NCBI RefSeq assembly: GCF_900107925.1
Contig: NZ_FNUJ01000001.1
Span: 682,001 to 746,000 of the forward strand
Source: Amycolatopsis pretoriensis
GTDB lineage: Bacteria > Actinomycetota > Actinomycetes > Mycobacteriales > Pseudonocardiaceae
Length of the DNA stretch: 64,000 nt
Direction: 5' to 3'
Position 1 is the stretch's first letter; each line of letters opens with the position of its first letter. Under the pieces are notes generated by a model that was not told where the DNA came from, ran no database searches, and worked only from the letters and a program-made list of their open reading frames with translations. This document shows positions 6,095-15,073 of the stretch, in pieces. Made by a program: the position numbers and the translations under genes.

Positions 6095-9091
6095 GTGCAG
6101 TTCGCGATCCTCGGGCCGGTCGAAGCCCGCCGTCCCGATGGGACCGTCGTCGCCCTCGGTGGTCCGCAGCTGCGGGGGTTGCTCGCGCTCCTCGCCCTCG
6201 ATGCCGGACGCGTTGTCAGTGCCGAGCGGCTGATCGACGGCCTGCACGGCGACCAGCCGCCCGAGGGGGCCGCCGAAGCGCTGCAGTCCCAGGTCTCGCG
6301 GCTGCGGCGCCGGCTGCGGGACGGCGGTGCGCCCGACGGGCTCGTCGAGTTCACGCCGGCCGGGTACCGGCTCGCCGTCGACCCCCAGGACGTCGACGTC
6401 CACCGCTTCGAACGCCTCACCGCCGAAGCGCGCGAGACATCCGATCCGGGTGGGAAACACGCGCTGTTCGCCGAAGCGCTGGGACTCTGGCGCGGGCCGG
6501 CGCTCGACGGTCTCGCCGACCCGCCCCGCGCGGCCCGGCTGGCCGAACTGCGCCTGGCCGCGACCGAGGACCGCGTCGAGGCCGATCTGGTGCTCGGGCA
6601 CCACGAGGTCGTCGTCGCCGAACTCCGCGAGCTGACCCGGGAACACCCGCTGCGCGAACGGCTCGCCGCCCAGCTGGTGCGCGCGCTGCACGGCAGCGGC
6701 CGCTCGGCCGAGGCCCTCACCGTGTTCGCCGAGACGCGGGAGCGGCTCGCCGACGAGCTGGGCGCGGACCCGTCGCCCGAGCTGGCGGACGCGCACGCCG
6801 CCGTCCTGCGCGCCGCCGCTCCGGCCCCGGCGCGGCGGGTTCCGGTGCCGCTCACCGGGTTCGTCGGCCGGAGCGAACTCGACCGGCTGACGACGGCCTT
6901 GGCCACCGCCCGGCTCGTCACGCTCACCGGACCCGGCGGCGCGGGCAAGACCCGGCTCGCCATCGAAGCCGCGACCGGCGACGCCTGCTTCGTCGAACTG
7001 GCGACGACGACCGACGTGCCCCGGGCCGTGCTCACCGCGCTGGGCCTGCGCGAACAGGGCGTGCTGGCCCCGGGCGCGGCCGAGGACCCGGCCGACCGCC
7101 TGGCCACCGCCCTCGCCGACCGGCCGCTGCTGCTCGTCCTCGACAACTGCGAACACGTCGTCGCCGCGGCCGCGCGGCTCGTCCGGCGGCTGCTCGCCGG
7201 GTGTCCCGGCCTGCGCGTGCTCGCCACCAGCCGCGAACCCCTCGGCCTGACCGGCGAGACGCTGGTGCCGGTCGGCTCGCTGCCGGTGGACGCGGCGGCG
7301 AGGCTGTTCACCGACCGGGCCGCGGCCGTCGCTCCCGGCGCGGAGCTCGACCCGGGCGCGGTGACGCGGATCTGCGCCGCCCTCGACGGCCTGCCGCTGG
7401 CGATCGAGCTGGCCGCCGCGCGCCTGCGGTCGCTGCCGGTGGCCGACGTCGCCGCCCGGCTCGGCGACCGCTTCCGGCTGCTTTCACGCGGCGACCGGAC
7501 CGCCGAGCCGCGGCACCGGACCCTGCGCGGCGTCGTCGAATGGAGCTGGGACCTCCTCGAACCGGACGAGCGGCGGCTCGCGGGCCGGTTCGCGGTGTTC
7601 GCCGGCGGCGCGCGGCTCGACGCGGCTGAGCGCGTCTGCGCCGAGCCCGACGCCGACGTCCTGCTCACCGGGCTGGTCGAGAAGTCCTTCGTCGAGTTCG
7701 CCGGCGGCCGGTACCGGATGCTGGAGACGATCCGGGCGTTCTGCGCCGAGCACGGCGCCGACCGGCGCGCGGAGCACGCGAAGTTCTTCCTCGACTTGGC
7801 CCGCGCGGCCGAGCCGAAGCTGCGGGGCGCGGAGCAGCTGAGCGCCCTGGACGCCCTGACCGCCGAGCACGCCGACCTGACCGCGGCGTTGCGCTGGAGC
7901 ACCGCCGAAGACCCGGAGACCGCGGTCCGGCTCATCGCCGCACTGACCTGGTACTGGTGGCTGCGGGGCCGGCGCGGCGAGGCGACACCGTTCGCGGACG
8001 CCGTCGTCGCCGCCTTCGGTGCCGAGCCACCGCCCGGGCTGGCCGAGGAGTACGTGGTCTGCCTGATCCACGCGTCGGCCACCGACGTCGAGCCCGAGCC
8101 GATCCTGCGGGAGCTCGAGGGGCCGCTGCGCCACCCGTACCTCTTCCTGCTGTGGGCGTTTTCCCCGCGTACCAAGGTGACCGACGGCGAACGGCTGGCC
8201 GCGCTGGTCGGCGACGACCCGTGGTCGCGGGCGTTCACGCGCATCGGCGACGGCCTCGGCGCCCAGTACCGCGGCCGGATCGAAGAAGCCGAGACGCACT
8301 TTTCGGCTGCGTTGCAAGGGTTTCGCGCCCTCGGTGACCGCTGGGGCGAAGCGAGCGCGCTGGAGAAGCTCGCCGAGTTCGCGGACTGGCGCGGCGACCA
8401 CGCGCGGTTCCGCGAGCTGATGGACGAGTCCGTCCGGCTGGCCGGTGAGCTGGGTTCCTTCGAAGACGCGGCCGACCTGCTCTGCCGTCGCGCCGACGGC
8501 GTCCTGCGCACCGGCGACGTCGAAACCGCCCGCGCTGACTACGAAACCGCCGCCGAACAGGCGCGCGCGGCCGGCACGCCGGTGACGCTCGCGCGGGCCC
8601 GTGGCGGCCTCGGCGAGATCGCGCGGCGCGCGGGCGACCTGCCCGAGGCCCGGCGCTGGTACACCGCGGCCCTCGGCCTGGCAGCGGGCTCGGTCACCGG
8701 CGGCGAGACGCGGATCCGGCTCCACACGGGCTTCGGCTGGACCGCCGTCGCCGAAGGCCGGCTCGACGAGGCGACCGAACTGCACCAGGAGGCACTGGCC
8801 ACCGCGCTCGAACACGCGAACCTGCCGGGCGTGGCCCAGGCGGTCGAAGGCCTGGCCGGCGTCCTCGCCGCACGAGAGGAGGACGAACGGGCCGCGTTCC
8901 TGCTCGGCGTCGCGGTCGGGCTGCGCGGCGCGCCCGTCGCCGGCGACCCGGACGTGGCGGGCGTGACCGGCCGGGTGCTCTCGCGCATCGACGCCGAGGC
9001 GTACGGCAAGGCGTTCGACCGCGGCCGCGAAATGCCTCCTGAGCAGGCGTTGAGCGAGTTCGGTCAGCGGCGGTTCGCGCTCGGTTCGTGA
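6095..9091 (+). CDS. AfsR/SARP-like regulator with BTAD, NB-ARC ATPase and TPR domains
   Basis: A 998-residue signalling regulator. The order is OmpR-type winged helix (about 1-95), bacterial transcriptional activation domain (about 100-245), NB-ARC/STAND ATPase with Walker A GPGGAGKTRL (about 278) and Walker B LLLVLDNCEHV (about 346), then a TPR-rich C-terminal half. Such proteins integrate signals and activate metabolic or antibiotic genes. The GTG at 6095 (VQFAILGPVEA) matches the usual family N-terminus better than the GTG 18 bp upstream. No secondary-metabolite cluster is adjacent; the nearest downstream target is the FAD monooxygenase 31 bp away. Confidence 0.92.
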   Translation: MQFAILGPVEARRPDGTVVALGGPQLRGLLALLALDAGRVVSAERLIDGLHGDQPPEGAAEALQSQVSRLRRRLRDGGAPDGLVEFTPAGYRLAVDPQDVDVHRFERLTAEARETSDPGGKHALFAEALGLWRGPALDGLADPPRAARLAELRLAATEDRVEADLVLGHHEVVVAELRELTREHPLRERLAAQLVRALHGSGRSAEALTVFAETRERLADELGADPSPELADAHAAVLRAAAPAPARRVPVPLTGFVGRSELDRLTTALATARLVTLTGPGGAGKTRLAIEAATGDACFVELATTTDVPRAVLTALGLREQGVLAPGAAEDPADRLATALADRPLLLVLDNCEHVVAAAARLVRRLLAGCPGLRVLATSREPLGLTGETLVPVGSLPVDAAARLFTDRAAAVAPGAELDPGAVTRICAALDGLPLAIELAAARLRSLPVADVAARLGDRFRLLSRGDRTAEPRHRTLRGVVEWSWDLLEPDERRLAGRFAVFAGGARLDAAERVCAEPDADVLLTGLVEKSFVEFAGGRYRMLETIRAFCAEHGADRRAEHAKFFLDLARAAEPKLRGAEQLSALDALTAEHADLTAALRWSTAEDPETAVRLIAALTWYWWLRGRRGEATPFADAVVAAFGAEPPPGLAEEYVVCLIHASATDVEPEPILRELEGPLRHPYLFLLWAFSPRTKVTDGERLAALVGDDPWSRAFTRIGDGLGAQYRGRIEEAETHFSAALQGFRALGDRWGEASALEKLAEFADWRGDHARFRELMDESVRLAGELGSFEDAADLLCRRADGVLRTGDVETARADYETAAEQARAAGTPVTLARARGGLGEIARRAGDLPEARRWYTAALGLAAGSVTGGETRIRLHTGFGWTAVAEGRLDEATELHQEALATALEHANLPGVAQAVEGLAGVLAAREEDERAAFLLGVAVGLRGAPVAGDPDVAGVTGRVLSRIDAEAYGKAFDRGREMPPEQALSEFGQRRFALGS

Positions 9092-9122
9092 GCGGTCAGC
9101 GGCCGCGCCCACAGTCCGGGGC

Positions 9123-10352
9123 ATGACGAAGACGATCCTGATCTCCGGCGCCGGCGTCGCCGGCCCCGCCCTCGCCTGGTGGCTGCACCACCACGGCTTC
9201 CGCCCCACCGTCGTCGAGCGCGCGCCGAGCCTGCGCGAAGGCGGCTACAAGGTCGACATCCGCGGCGTCGCGGTCGGCGTCGTCCGCCGGATGGGTCTTC
9301 TCGACGAGGTGCACGCGGCGAGCACCGACATGCGCGGCGCGGCGTTCGTGAACAAGCGCGGCAAGGAGATCGCGACGCTCGACGCCGACACGTTCGGCTT
9401 CCGCCACGGCGACGACACCGAGATCCTGCGCGGCGACCTCGCGAAGATCCTCTACGACGCGACCCGCGAGCACACCGAGTACGTGTTCGGCGACTGGATC
9501 ACCGGCCTGGACGAGCGCGCCGACGGCGTCCACGTGACGTTCGCCCACGGGGCACCGCGCCGGTTCGACCTGGTCGTCGGCGCCGACGGCCTGCACTCCG
9601 GCGTCCGCGCGCTCGTGTTCGGCCCGGAGGAGGACTTCCTGCGCCGGTTCGACGCCTACATCTCGATCTTGACCGTGCCCAACACGCATCAGCTGGACCG
9701 CTGGGAACTGCTGCACTCGGCGGCCGCGGGCAAGATGGTGAACGTCTACAGCACCGCCCGCGCCGACGACGCGAAGGCGGCGTTCTGGTTCAGCGCCCCG
9801 CCGCTGAGCTACGACCGCCGGGACGTCGAGGGCCAGAAGGACCTGGTCGCCGACCAGTTCGCCGGCCTGGGCTGGGAAACCGCCGCGCTGCTCGCCGCGA
9901 TGCGCGAAGCCGGCGACTTCTACTTCGACCCGGTGTGCCAGATCGTCATGGACCGCCTCTCGGCCGGCCGCGTGACCCTGCTGGGCGACGCGGGGTACTG
10001 CCCCTCGCCGGCGTCGGGACAAGGTACGAGCCTCGCGTTGGCGGGTGCGTACGTCCTGGCGGGCGAACTGGCGGCGGCAGCCGGCGACCACACGGTGGCG
10101 TTCGCCGCCTACGAGCGCGAGATGCGGCCGTACATCGAGAAGAACCAGGCGCTGGCGAAGACGGCGTTGCGCGGGATCATTCCGCAGTCGCGCGCGTTCG
10201 CGTGGTTCAACACCCGGATGATCAAGCTGATGCCGTACCTCCCGGGCCGCAACCGCGTCCTGGAGCAGATGGCCCGCCCGATCCGTGAGGCGGCGAACGC
10301 GTTGGTGCTCAAGGACTTCACTTCTTCAGCGGATCGTGCCCCCAGTTCATGA
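9123..10352 (+). CDS. FAD-dependent aromatic-type monooxygenase
   Basis: Class A flavoprotein hydroxylase of 409 residues with the PHBH fold. The N-terminal Rossmann motif GAGVAGPALAWWLHHHG binds the ADP part of FAD, and the distal GD motif (LLGDAGYCPSPASGQGTSLA) binds the ribityl phosphate. It resembles TetX-like and hydroxybenzoate-type monooxygenases that hydroxylate aromatic or polyketide substrates with NAD(P)H and oxygen. It follows the AfsR-like regulator by 31 bp on the same strand and could be its target. Its last 35 bp overlap the convergent DUF3140 gene. Confidence 0.9.
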   Translation: MTKTILISGAGVAGPALAWWLHHHGFRPTVVERAPSLREGGYKVDIRGVAVGVVRRMGLLDEVHAASTDMRGAAFVNKRGKEIATLDADTFGFRHGDDTEILRGDLAKILYDATREHTEYVFGDWITGLDERADGVHVTFAHGAPRRFDLVVGADGLHSGVRALVFGPEEDFLRRFDAYISILTVPNTHQLDRWELLHSAAAGKMVNVYSTARADDAKAAFWFSAPPLSYDRRDVEGQKDLVADQFAGLGWETAALLAAMREAGDFYFDPVCQIVMDRLSAGRVTLLGDAGYCPSPASGQGTSLALAGAYVLAGELAAAAGDHTVAFAAYEREMRPYIEKNQALAKTALRGIIPQSRAFAWFNTRMIKLMPYLPGRNRVLEQMARPIREAANALVLKDFTSSADRAPSS

Positions 10353-10644
10353 GCGAGTATCGCCAGGTCGTCTCCTGCACGTCCCCGGACGGCCGCTGCG
10401 CGAGGTGGCGGTGGACGTAGCCGACGACCTTGCGCATGTGGGCGAGGTCGTCGGCGGAGACGTCGTCCTTCTTCTTGTTCAGGATGCCGATGATCCGCCG
10501 GCCGGACTCGTGCCCGACGGACTCCCCACCGTTCTTGTGCTGCCCGGCGTCCTTGGACTCGTCGGTCTGGAGCCACTCTTCGAGCTGCTTGGCGGTCATG
10601 TTGACGTTCTCGCCGAACTCGCGGCGGGTCTCTTCGTCGTCCAT
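10318..10644 (-). CDS. DUF3140 family protein
   Basis: Charged cytoplasmic protein of 108 residues that matches the DUF3140 pattern, starting MDDEETRREFGENVNMT and containing a lysine-rich centre (GILNKKKDD) and a conserved HMRKVVGYVHRHLAQRP segment. The function is unknown. It is divergent from a DUF2945 gene, with 55 bp between the starts. The two families often co-occur in actinobacteria, so a shared stress-related role is possible. The 3' end overlaps the FAD monooxygenase gene by 35 bp. Confidence 0.85.
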   Translation of the reverse strand: MDDEETRREFGENVNMTAKQLEEWLQTDESKDAGQHKNGGESVGHESGRRIIGILNKKKDDVSADDLAHMRKVVGYVHRHLAQRPSGDVQETTWRYSLMNWGHDPLKK

Positions 10645-10699
10645 TCGGGACGCATACCCGCTGCGAACAGGGGTATGCCCACCCGAGGAGGTGGTTCTC

Positions 10700-10909
10700 G
10701 TGAGCAAGGACTTCAAGAAGGGCGACCGCGTCCGCTGGGACGCGGGCAACCAGAGTTCCGTCGGGACGGTCGAGGAGAAGATCACCAAGGACACCCATGC
10801 GGGCAAGCGGGACGTCAAGGCGTCGCCGGAGGAGCCGCAGTACCTGGTGAAGAGCGAGAAGACCGGGAAGACCGCGGTGCACCACCCGGACAAGCTGCAC
10901 AAGGCCTAG
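10700..10909 (+). CDS. DUF2945 / HVA1-type small beta-barrel protein
   Basis: A 69-residue protein with the HVA1 (hypervirulence-associated, Tudor-like) signature KGDRVRWDAGNQSSVGTVEEKI and the closing YLVKSEKTGKTAVHHPDKL. The fold is a small SH3-like barrel; the biochemical role is unknown. The GTG start at 10700 has an upstream GAGGAGGT ribosome binding site. It is divergent from DUF3140 and converges with the NmrA gene, overlapping it by 4 bp. Confidence 0.85.
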   Translation: MSKDFKKGDRVRWDAGNQSSVGTVEEKITKDTHAGKRDVKASPEEPQYLVKSEKTGKTAVHHPDKLHKA

Positions 10910-11790
10910 CTGTTCGCGAGGTACTTCCGGGTCCACTCCGCGAAGGTGGTCAGCGGGATGCCGAGCGCCCGGGCGAACTCGGGGCGCGCGGGGTGGCCGA
11001 CCTCGTTCTGCCACTCGTGCCGGACGGCGAACGACGGCGCTCCCGCGGCGATCGCCTGCTCGGCCGTCATGTCCGGGGCCGTCAGCTCGACGCCGAGCGC
11101 GTGCGACAGGACCTCGGCGACCTCCGTCATGGTCATCAGCTCGCTCGCCAGCTCCAGCTCCACGCCGTCGAAGCGCGCCGGGTCTCCGAACGCGGCGGCC
11201 GCCGCCGCGCCGATGTCGTCGACCGCGACGAGGGCCAGCTCGGTCGCGGGCTTGATGGTCGTGACGAGCCGGCCGTGCGGCAGGAGGAACGACGGCGGCA
11301 GGAAGTTCTCCATGAAGAACCCGGGCTTGAGCAGCGTCCAGTGCGCGAAGCCCGCGTCGCGGACGCGGTCCTGGATCGCCGTCTTGGTTTCCATGTAGTG
11401 CTCCATCGACGCCCAGCGGCCCTCCGCCCAGCCGGGCACGGACCGGTGCTGCCCGGCGCCGGAGACGGACGTGTGCACGAACTGCGGCACCCCGGCGTCG
11501 CGGGCGGCGTCGACGAGGTTGCGGCCCTGGACCCACTCGGAGTCGCCGTCGAGGTTCGTCAGGTCGGGCATCTGGACGGAGAACACGCCGCGCACGCCCT
11601 TCACGGCGGGCGCCAGCGAGGCCGGATCGTAAAGATCGCCCTGCACGATTTCGGCGCCTGACCTGCGGAGAGCCTCCGCTTTGCCGGGGTTTCGCACGAG
11701 CGCGCGGACGGGCACGCCGGCCTTCAGGAGGGCGCGCGCGGTGGCGCCGCCTTGCTTGCCGGTGGCGCCGGTGACCAGGACGGGGGACAT
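10906..11790 (-). CDS. NmrA-like NAD(P)-binding reductase/sensor
   Basis: Atypical short-chain dehydrogenase of 294 residues, NmrA/HSCARG subgroup. The N-terminal nucleotide-binding motif VTGATGKQGGATARALL is clear, and the active-site Tyr/Lys pair of classical SDRs is not obvious. Members act as NADP redox sensors or quinone/isoflavone-type reductases. It is divergent from a TetR regulator, with two palindromic operators between them, so expression is probably induced when that repressor is released. Confidence 0.88.
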   Translation of the reverse strand: MSPVLVTGATGKQGGATARALLKAGVPVRALVRNPGKAEALRRSGAEIVQGDLYDPASLAPAVKGVRGVFSVQMPDLTNLDGDSEWVQGRNLVDAARDAGVPQFVHTSVSGAGQHRSVPGWAEGRWASMEHYMETKTAIQDRVRDAGFAHWTLLKPGFFMENFLPPSFLLPHGRLVTTIKPATELALVAVDDIGAAAAAAFGDPARFDGVELELASELMTMTEVAEVLSHALGVELTAPDMTAEQAIAAGAPSFAVRHEWQNEVGHPARPEFARALGIPLTTFAEWTRKYLANS

Positions 11791-11809
11791 GGGAACTCCT
11801 CGGACCGAT

Positions 11810-11873
11810 AAGTGGCGGGGCCCGCCACTTCGTGCTCGCTACACTAGCGACTAAGTGGCGGCCCCCGCCACTT
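11810..11873. promoter_or_regulatory. Tandem operators between nmrA-like and tetR genes
   Basis: Site 1 (11810-11830) has arms AAGTGGCGGG and CCCGCCACTT around one central G. Site 2 (11853-11873) has the same outer sequence with one arm mismatch. A smaller dyad CGCTA-CAC-TAGCG lies between them. Two copies in a divergent promoter region strongly suggest the binding sites of the adjacent TetR protein. Confidence 0.75.
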
Positions 11874-11892
11874 CCTGTTCCGGAGGTGGTCC

Positions 11893-12438
11893 GTGCCGCG
11901 GTCCGACGCCCGCCGCAACTACGCGCGCATCCTCGCCGTCGCCGAGGAGGAGGTCGCCGCGCGCGGCGCCGACGCGTCCCTGGAGCAGATCGCCCGGACG
12001 GCGGGCGTCGGCTCGGCGACGGTCCGCCGCCACTTCCCGACCCGGCCGGCGCTGCTGGAGGCGGTGTTCCGGCGGCAGCTGGACGCGCTGGCCGAGCGGG
12101 CCCGCTCACTGGCGGAGGCGCCGGACGCCCGCACGGCCCTGCTGGACTGGCTGCGCGCGTTGACGACCTACGCGGCGACGGCCCGAGGGCTGGCGACGGC
12201 GCTGGTCCGCGACGAGGAGTCGATGGCGCACGCGTGCTCGACGACGATGACGGCGGCGAGCGAGCCGCTGGTCCGCCGAGCGGCCGAGGCGGGCGCGGTC
12301 GGCGCGGACGTCACGGCGGCGGACCTGATCGCGGTGGTGACGGGGATCGTGCTGGCCACCGAGCACCACCGCGCCCCGGCGGCCGAGGCGCAGCGGTTGC
12401 TGGAGCTGGCGGTGCGGGGGATCAGCCCGGCGCGCTGA
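11893..12438 (+). CDS. TetR-family transcriptional regulator
   Basis: Repressor of 181 residues. The N-terminal helix-turn-helix is ASLEQIARTAGVGSATVRRHF (residues about 28-48), followed by an all-helical ligand-binding domain. The GTG at 11893 is preceded by GGAGGTGG. The protein most likely binds the duplicated 21-bp operators directly upstream and represses itself and the divergent NmrA-like gene. Pairing with a reductase suggests that the inducer is an electrophile, quinone or similar xenobiotic, which is an inference. Confidence 0.9.
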   Translation: MPRSDARRNYARILAVAEEEVAARGADASLEQIARTAGVGSATVRRHFPTRPALLEAVFRRQLDALAERARSLAEAPDARTALLDWLRALTTYAATARGLATALVRDEESMAHACSTTMTAASEPLVRRAAEAGAVGADVTAADLIAVVTGIVLATEHHRAPAAEAQRLLELAVRGISPAR

Positions 12439-12492
12439 GCCGGTGGGGCCGGCCGCCGCGCTCGCGAATCAGGGTCGCCGTGAACCGCACCC

Positions 12493-13623
12493 TCATGGGC
12501 GTTCGGAAGCCGTGAGCCAGTGGTGCAGCGCCCACCACGAGCGCACCGCGTCCAGGACCCGGCCGCCCGTGTTCTCCGCCCACGGCAACGGTGTCAGCTC
12601 CGCCAGCCGGTCCAGCCGGTACCGGACCGTGTTCGGGTGCAGGTGCAGGGCTTCCGCCGTCGGGCGCAGGCGCTGGCCGTGGTCGAGGTACGCCAGCGCC
12701 GTCGCCGCCAGCTCGCGGTGGAACGGGTTCGCCGGATCCAGCGCGCCGAGCAGGGCCGTCGTCAGCAGGTCGGCCAGCAGGGGCTGGGCCGTCAACGCGA
12801 TCTCGCCCGCCAGTGCCGTCACGTCGTGGTAGCCGGGGCCGGCGATGCGCGCCGCCGCCGTGCAAAGCCGGTGCACCTCGCGCAGTGCCGGCAACGCCGC
12901 CGGGGGCGCGACCACCAGCGAAGCACCTTCGAAGAGCGCGACCCCGGCCGGTGACCGCACGGCCAAGCCGGTCAGCCGGCCCTCGACCAGCCCGTACACC
13001 CCGCCGAACGCCAGCAGCGCCTGCTCCAGCGTCCGCGCCTGGGCCGGGTCGCTGACGTCCGACACGACGCAGAAGTACCGGACGTCCGGGTGCAGCCCCG
13101 CCCGCCGGAGCTCCTCGGGCGTCGGCGGGTGCCCCGAAAGCAGCAACGTCCGCAGCAGCTGCGTCCGGGCGTCGCGCACCGTGCGGGACAGCTGGAGCTC
13201 GGCCGCGTGGTAGCCCTTGACGATGTGGTGCTCCAGCGCCCCGGTGTAGCGGTCGGCGTCGAGGACGGTTTCGAGGATGAGCTCGTCGGGCACGCCCGCC
13301 GCCCGGGCGCGCGCGACCGCGACGCGAGCCGCGTGCGTGCGGCCGGCCTGGACCCCGCGCAGCAGTCCGGTGAGCGGGACACCCTGCGCCGCGCGGTCGG
13401 CGCCGAGCGCCTCGGCGGTGGTGTAGTCCTCTCGCGCCGGGCCGTCCGGGCTCGCCGTCGCCCGCAACGCCGCGGACAGCAGCACCTGGATGTGCCGCCG
13501 GTTTTCGGCCTCCGGCAGGCGTGCGACCTCGGGCGACTCGCTGCGCGCCGCCTTGACGAGCTCGTCGAGCACGGTCTCGTCCGCGGCCAGCTCGTCGAGG
13601 ATCCGGCGGAGCAGCGGCGTCAC
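12493..13623 (-). CDS. PucR/CdaR-type helix-turn-helix regulator
   Basis: A 376-residue regulator with the PucR C-terminal HTH_30 domain (DHGQRLRPTAEALHLHPNTVRYRLDRLAEL, about residues 320-350) and a GGDEF-like/RsbRD-type N-terminal half. PucR proteins typically activate purine, amino-acid or sugar-acid catabolism. The GTG at 13623 was chosen because it begins VTPLLRRILDEL; the codons upstream cross a dyad that looks like an operator. No catabolic gene is adjacent on the same strand, so the target is unknown. Confidence 0.88.
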   Translation of the reverse strand: MTPLLRRILDELAADETVLDELVKAARSESPEVARLPEAENRRHIQVLLSAALRATASPDGPAREDYTTAEALGADRAAQGVPLTGLLRGVQAGRTHAARVAVARARAAGVPDELILETVLDADRYTGALEHHIVKGYHAAELQLSRTVRDARTQLLRTLLLSGHPPTPEELRRAGLHPDVRYFCVVSDVSDPAQARTLEQALLAFGGVYGLVEGRLTGLAVRSPAGVALFEGASLVVAPPAALPALREVHRLCTAAARIAGPGYHDVTALAGEIALTAQPLLADLLTTALLGALDPANPFHRELAATALAYLDHGQRLRPTAEALHLHPNTVRYRLDRLAELTPLPWAENTGGRVLDAVRSWWALHHWLTASERP

Positions 13624-13641
13624 CGGGCACCTCCCGAAACC

Positions 13642-13660
13642 GTTGTGGCACCGCCACAAC
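13642..13660. promoter_or_regulatory. Inverted repeat upstream of the pucR-like gene
   Basis: Perfect 8-3-8 dyad GTTGTGGC-ACC-GCCACAAC, located 19 bp upstream of the PucR-type start. It is a probable autoregulatory operator. A second dyad, GGACAG-x6-CTGTCC (13731-13748), lies upstream of the divergent propeller gene. Confidence 0.5.
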
Positions 13661-13796
13661 CGGGCACCGGCGACGTTGGGCGGCCGACCCTACCGGACGG
13701 GCTCCGGTACCCGGTTATCGTGGCGATACCGGACAGTAACCCCTGTCCAGCGCAAAAACCACCGCCGCACCTGTTCAGCGTCGAAAGGTGTTTCCC

Positions 13797-15062
13797 GTGC
13801 GCACTTCCCCGAGAACCCGCCGACGGCGGTCCTACCTCTCGCGCCTGGCGTACCCGACCTCCGCCGTCGCCCTGCTGGCGACCGGCGCGGCGGTGCCCGC
13901 GACCGGCGCGCCCGCGGCGCTGCGGGAGGTGATGTTCGTCGGCAACAACTGGGAGGGGACGGCCGACGTCATCGCCTCGCGCGGCTCCTTCGCGAAGATC
14001 GGGCGCGTGAACATCATCCCGGACAAGGACGACCGGCTCCGCGAGATCTACCTGAACCCGATCAAGCTGGCGTTCTTCCTCGGTATCCGCAACGGGCCGG
14101 GGGAGGGGCACGACCAGTTCGTCGACGACATGTACACGACCCCGGACGGGGCGTCGGTGGTGGCGTCGCGGCCGAGCTTCGCCGACGTCGTCTCGATCAG
14201 CCTGGCCACCGGCCGGATCAACTGGCGCTTCCCGGTTTCCGGCTTCCGCGCCGACCACATGGCGGTTTCGCCGGACGGCCGCCGCGTCGCCGTCTCGGCC
14301 TCGACGTCGAACACCGTGCACGTGCTGGACATCGTGACCGGGCAGCAGGTCGGCTCGTTCGCCACCGGGGACAAGCCGCACGAGAACGTCTTCACCGGCG
14401 GCGGCCGGTACCTGTGGAACATGTCGATCGGCAACGTCGACACGAACCTCGACGACCCCGGCTGGGACTTCACCAAGGGGGACCGGCACATCACGGTCGT
14501 CGACACCACGACCTTCCGGCAGGTCAAGGTGATCGACATGCGCGACCGCCTCGACGCCTTCGGGCGCCGCGACCTCTCGGACGCCGTCCGGCCGGTCGCC
14601 TTCACCCCGGACGAGTCCAAACTGTACTTCCAGGTGTCGTTCTTCAACGGCTTCCTGGAGTACGACGTCGCGACCGACAAGATCACCCGGCTCAAGGAGC
14701 TGCCGAAGAACCCGGCCACGAGCGACGACCGCACCACGTTCGTCAACGACTCCCGCCACCACGGCATGTCGATGAACCCGGCGGGCACCAAGCTCTGTGT
14801 CGCCGGGACGATGGACGACTACGCCACGGTCGTCGACCGCGCGACCCTGCAGCAGGGCGCGCTGGTGCCGGCGGTGAAACCGTACTGGGCCACGGTGAGC
14901 GGCGACGGCAGCGCGTGCGTCATCTCCGAGGCCGGCGCGGACCAGGTGACGGCGATCGACTTCGCGACGGGGCAGAAGCTGGTTTCGGTGCCGGTGGGTG
15001 ACCACCCGCAGCGGGTCCGCATCGGCCACGTCCCCGAGGGCTGGACCGGCCCGGCCGCCTGA
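13797..15062 (+). CDS. Secreted YncE-like seven-bladed beta-propeller protein
   Basis: A 421-residue exported protein. An arginine-rich N-terminus (RTRRRRSYLSRL) leads into a hydrophobic segment ending near AGA-type small residues, compatible with a Sec or Tat signal. The body has repeated YncE/PQQ-propeller blades such as ISLATGRINWRF, VLDIVTGQQVGSFATGDKPHE and TAIDFATGQKLVSVPVGDHPQ. YncE-like proteins lack a known enzymatic role. The GTG at 13797 has GAAAGG 8 bp upstream and is preferred over the GTG at 13788. It is divergent from PucR. Confidence 0.85.
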   Translation: MRTSPRTRRRRSYLSRLAYPTSAVALLATGAAVPATGAPAALREVMFVGNNWEGTADVIASRGSFAKIGRVNIIPDKDDRLREIYLNPIKLAFFLGIRNGPGEGHDQFVDDMYTTPDGASVVASRPSFADVVSISLATGRINWRFPVSGFRADHMAVSPDGRRVAVSASTSNTVHVLDIVTGQQVGSFATGDKPHENVFTGGGRYLWNMSIGNVDTNLDDPGWDFTKGDRHITVVDTTTFRQVKVIDMRDRLDAFGRRDLSDAVRPVAFTPDESKLYFQVSFFNGFLEYDVATDKITRLKELPKNPATSDDRTTFVNDSRHHGMSMNPAGTKLCVAGTMDDYATVVDRATLQQGALVPAVKPYWATVSGDGSACVISEAGADQVTAIDFATGQKLVSVPVGDHPQRVRIGHVPEGWTGPAA

Positions 15063-15073
15063 GCCGGCTCAGG
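15058..15073. terminator. Palindromic convergent gene end carrying both stop codons
   Basis: The perfect 16-bp palindrome CCTGAGCCGGCTCAGG contains the TGA stop of the propeller gene on the plus strand and the TGA stop of the DUF5655 gene on the minus strand. The two genes end symmetrically inside it, 6 bp apart. It probably acts as a compact bidirectional terminator. Confidence 0.55.
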
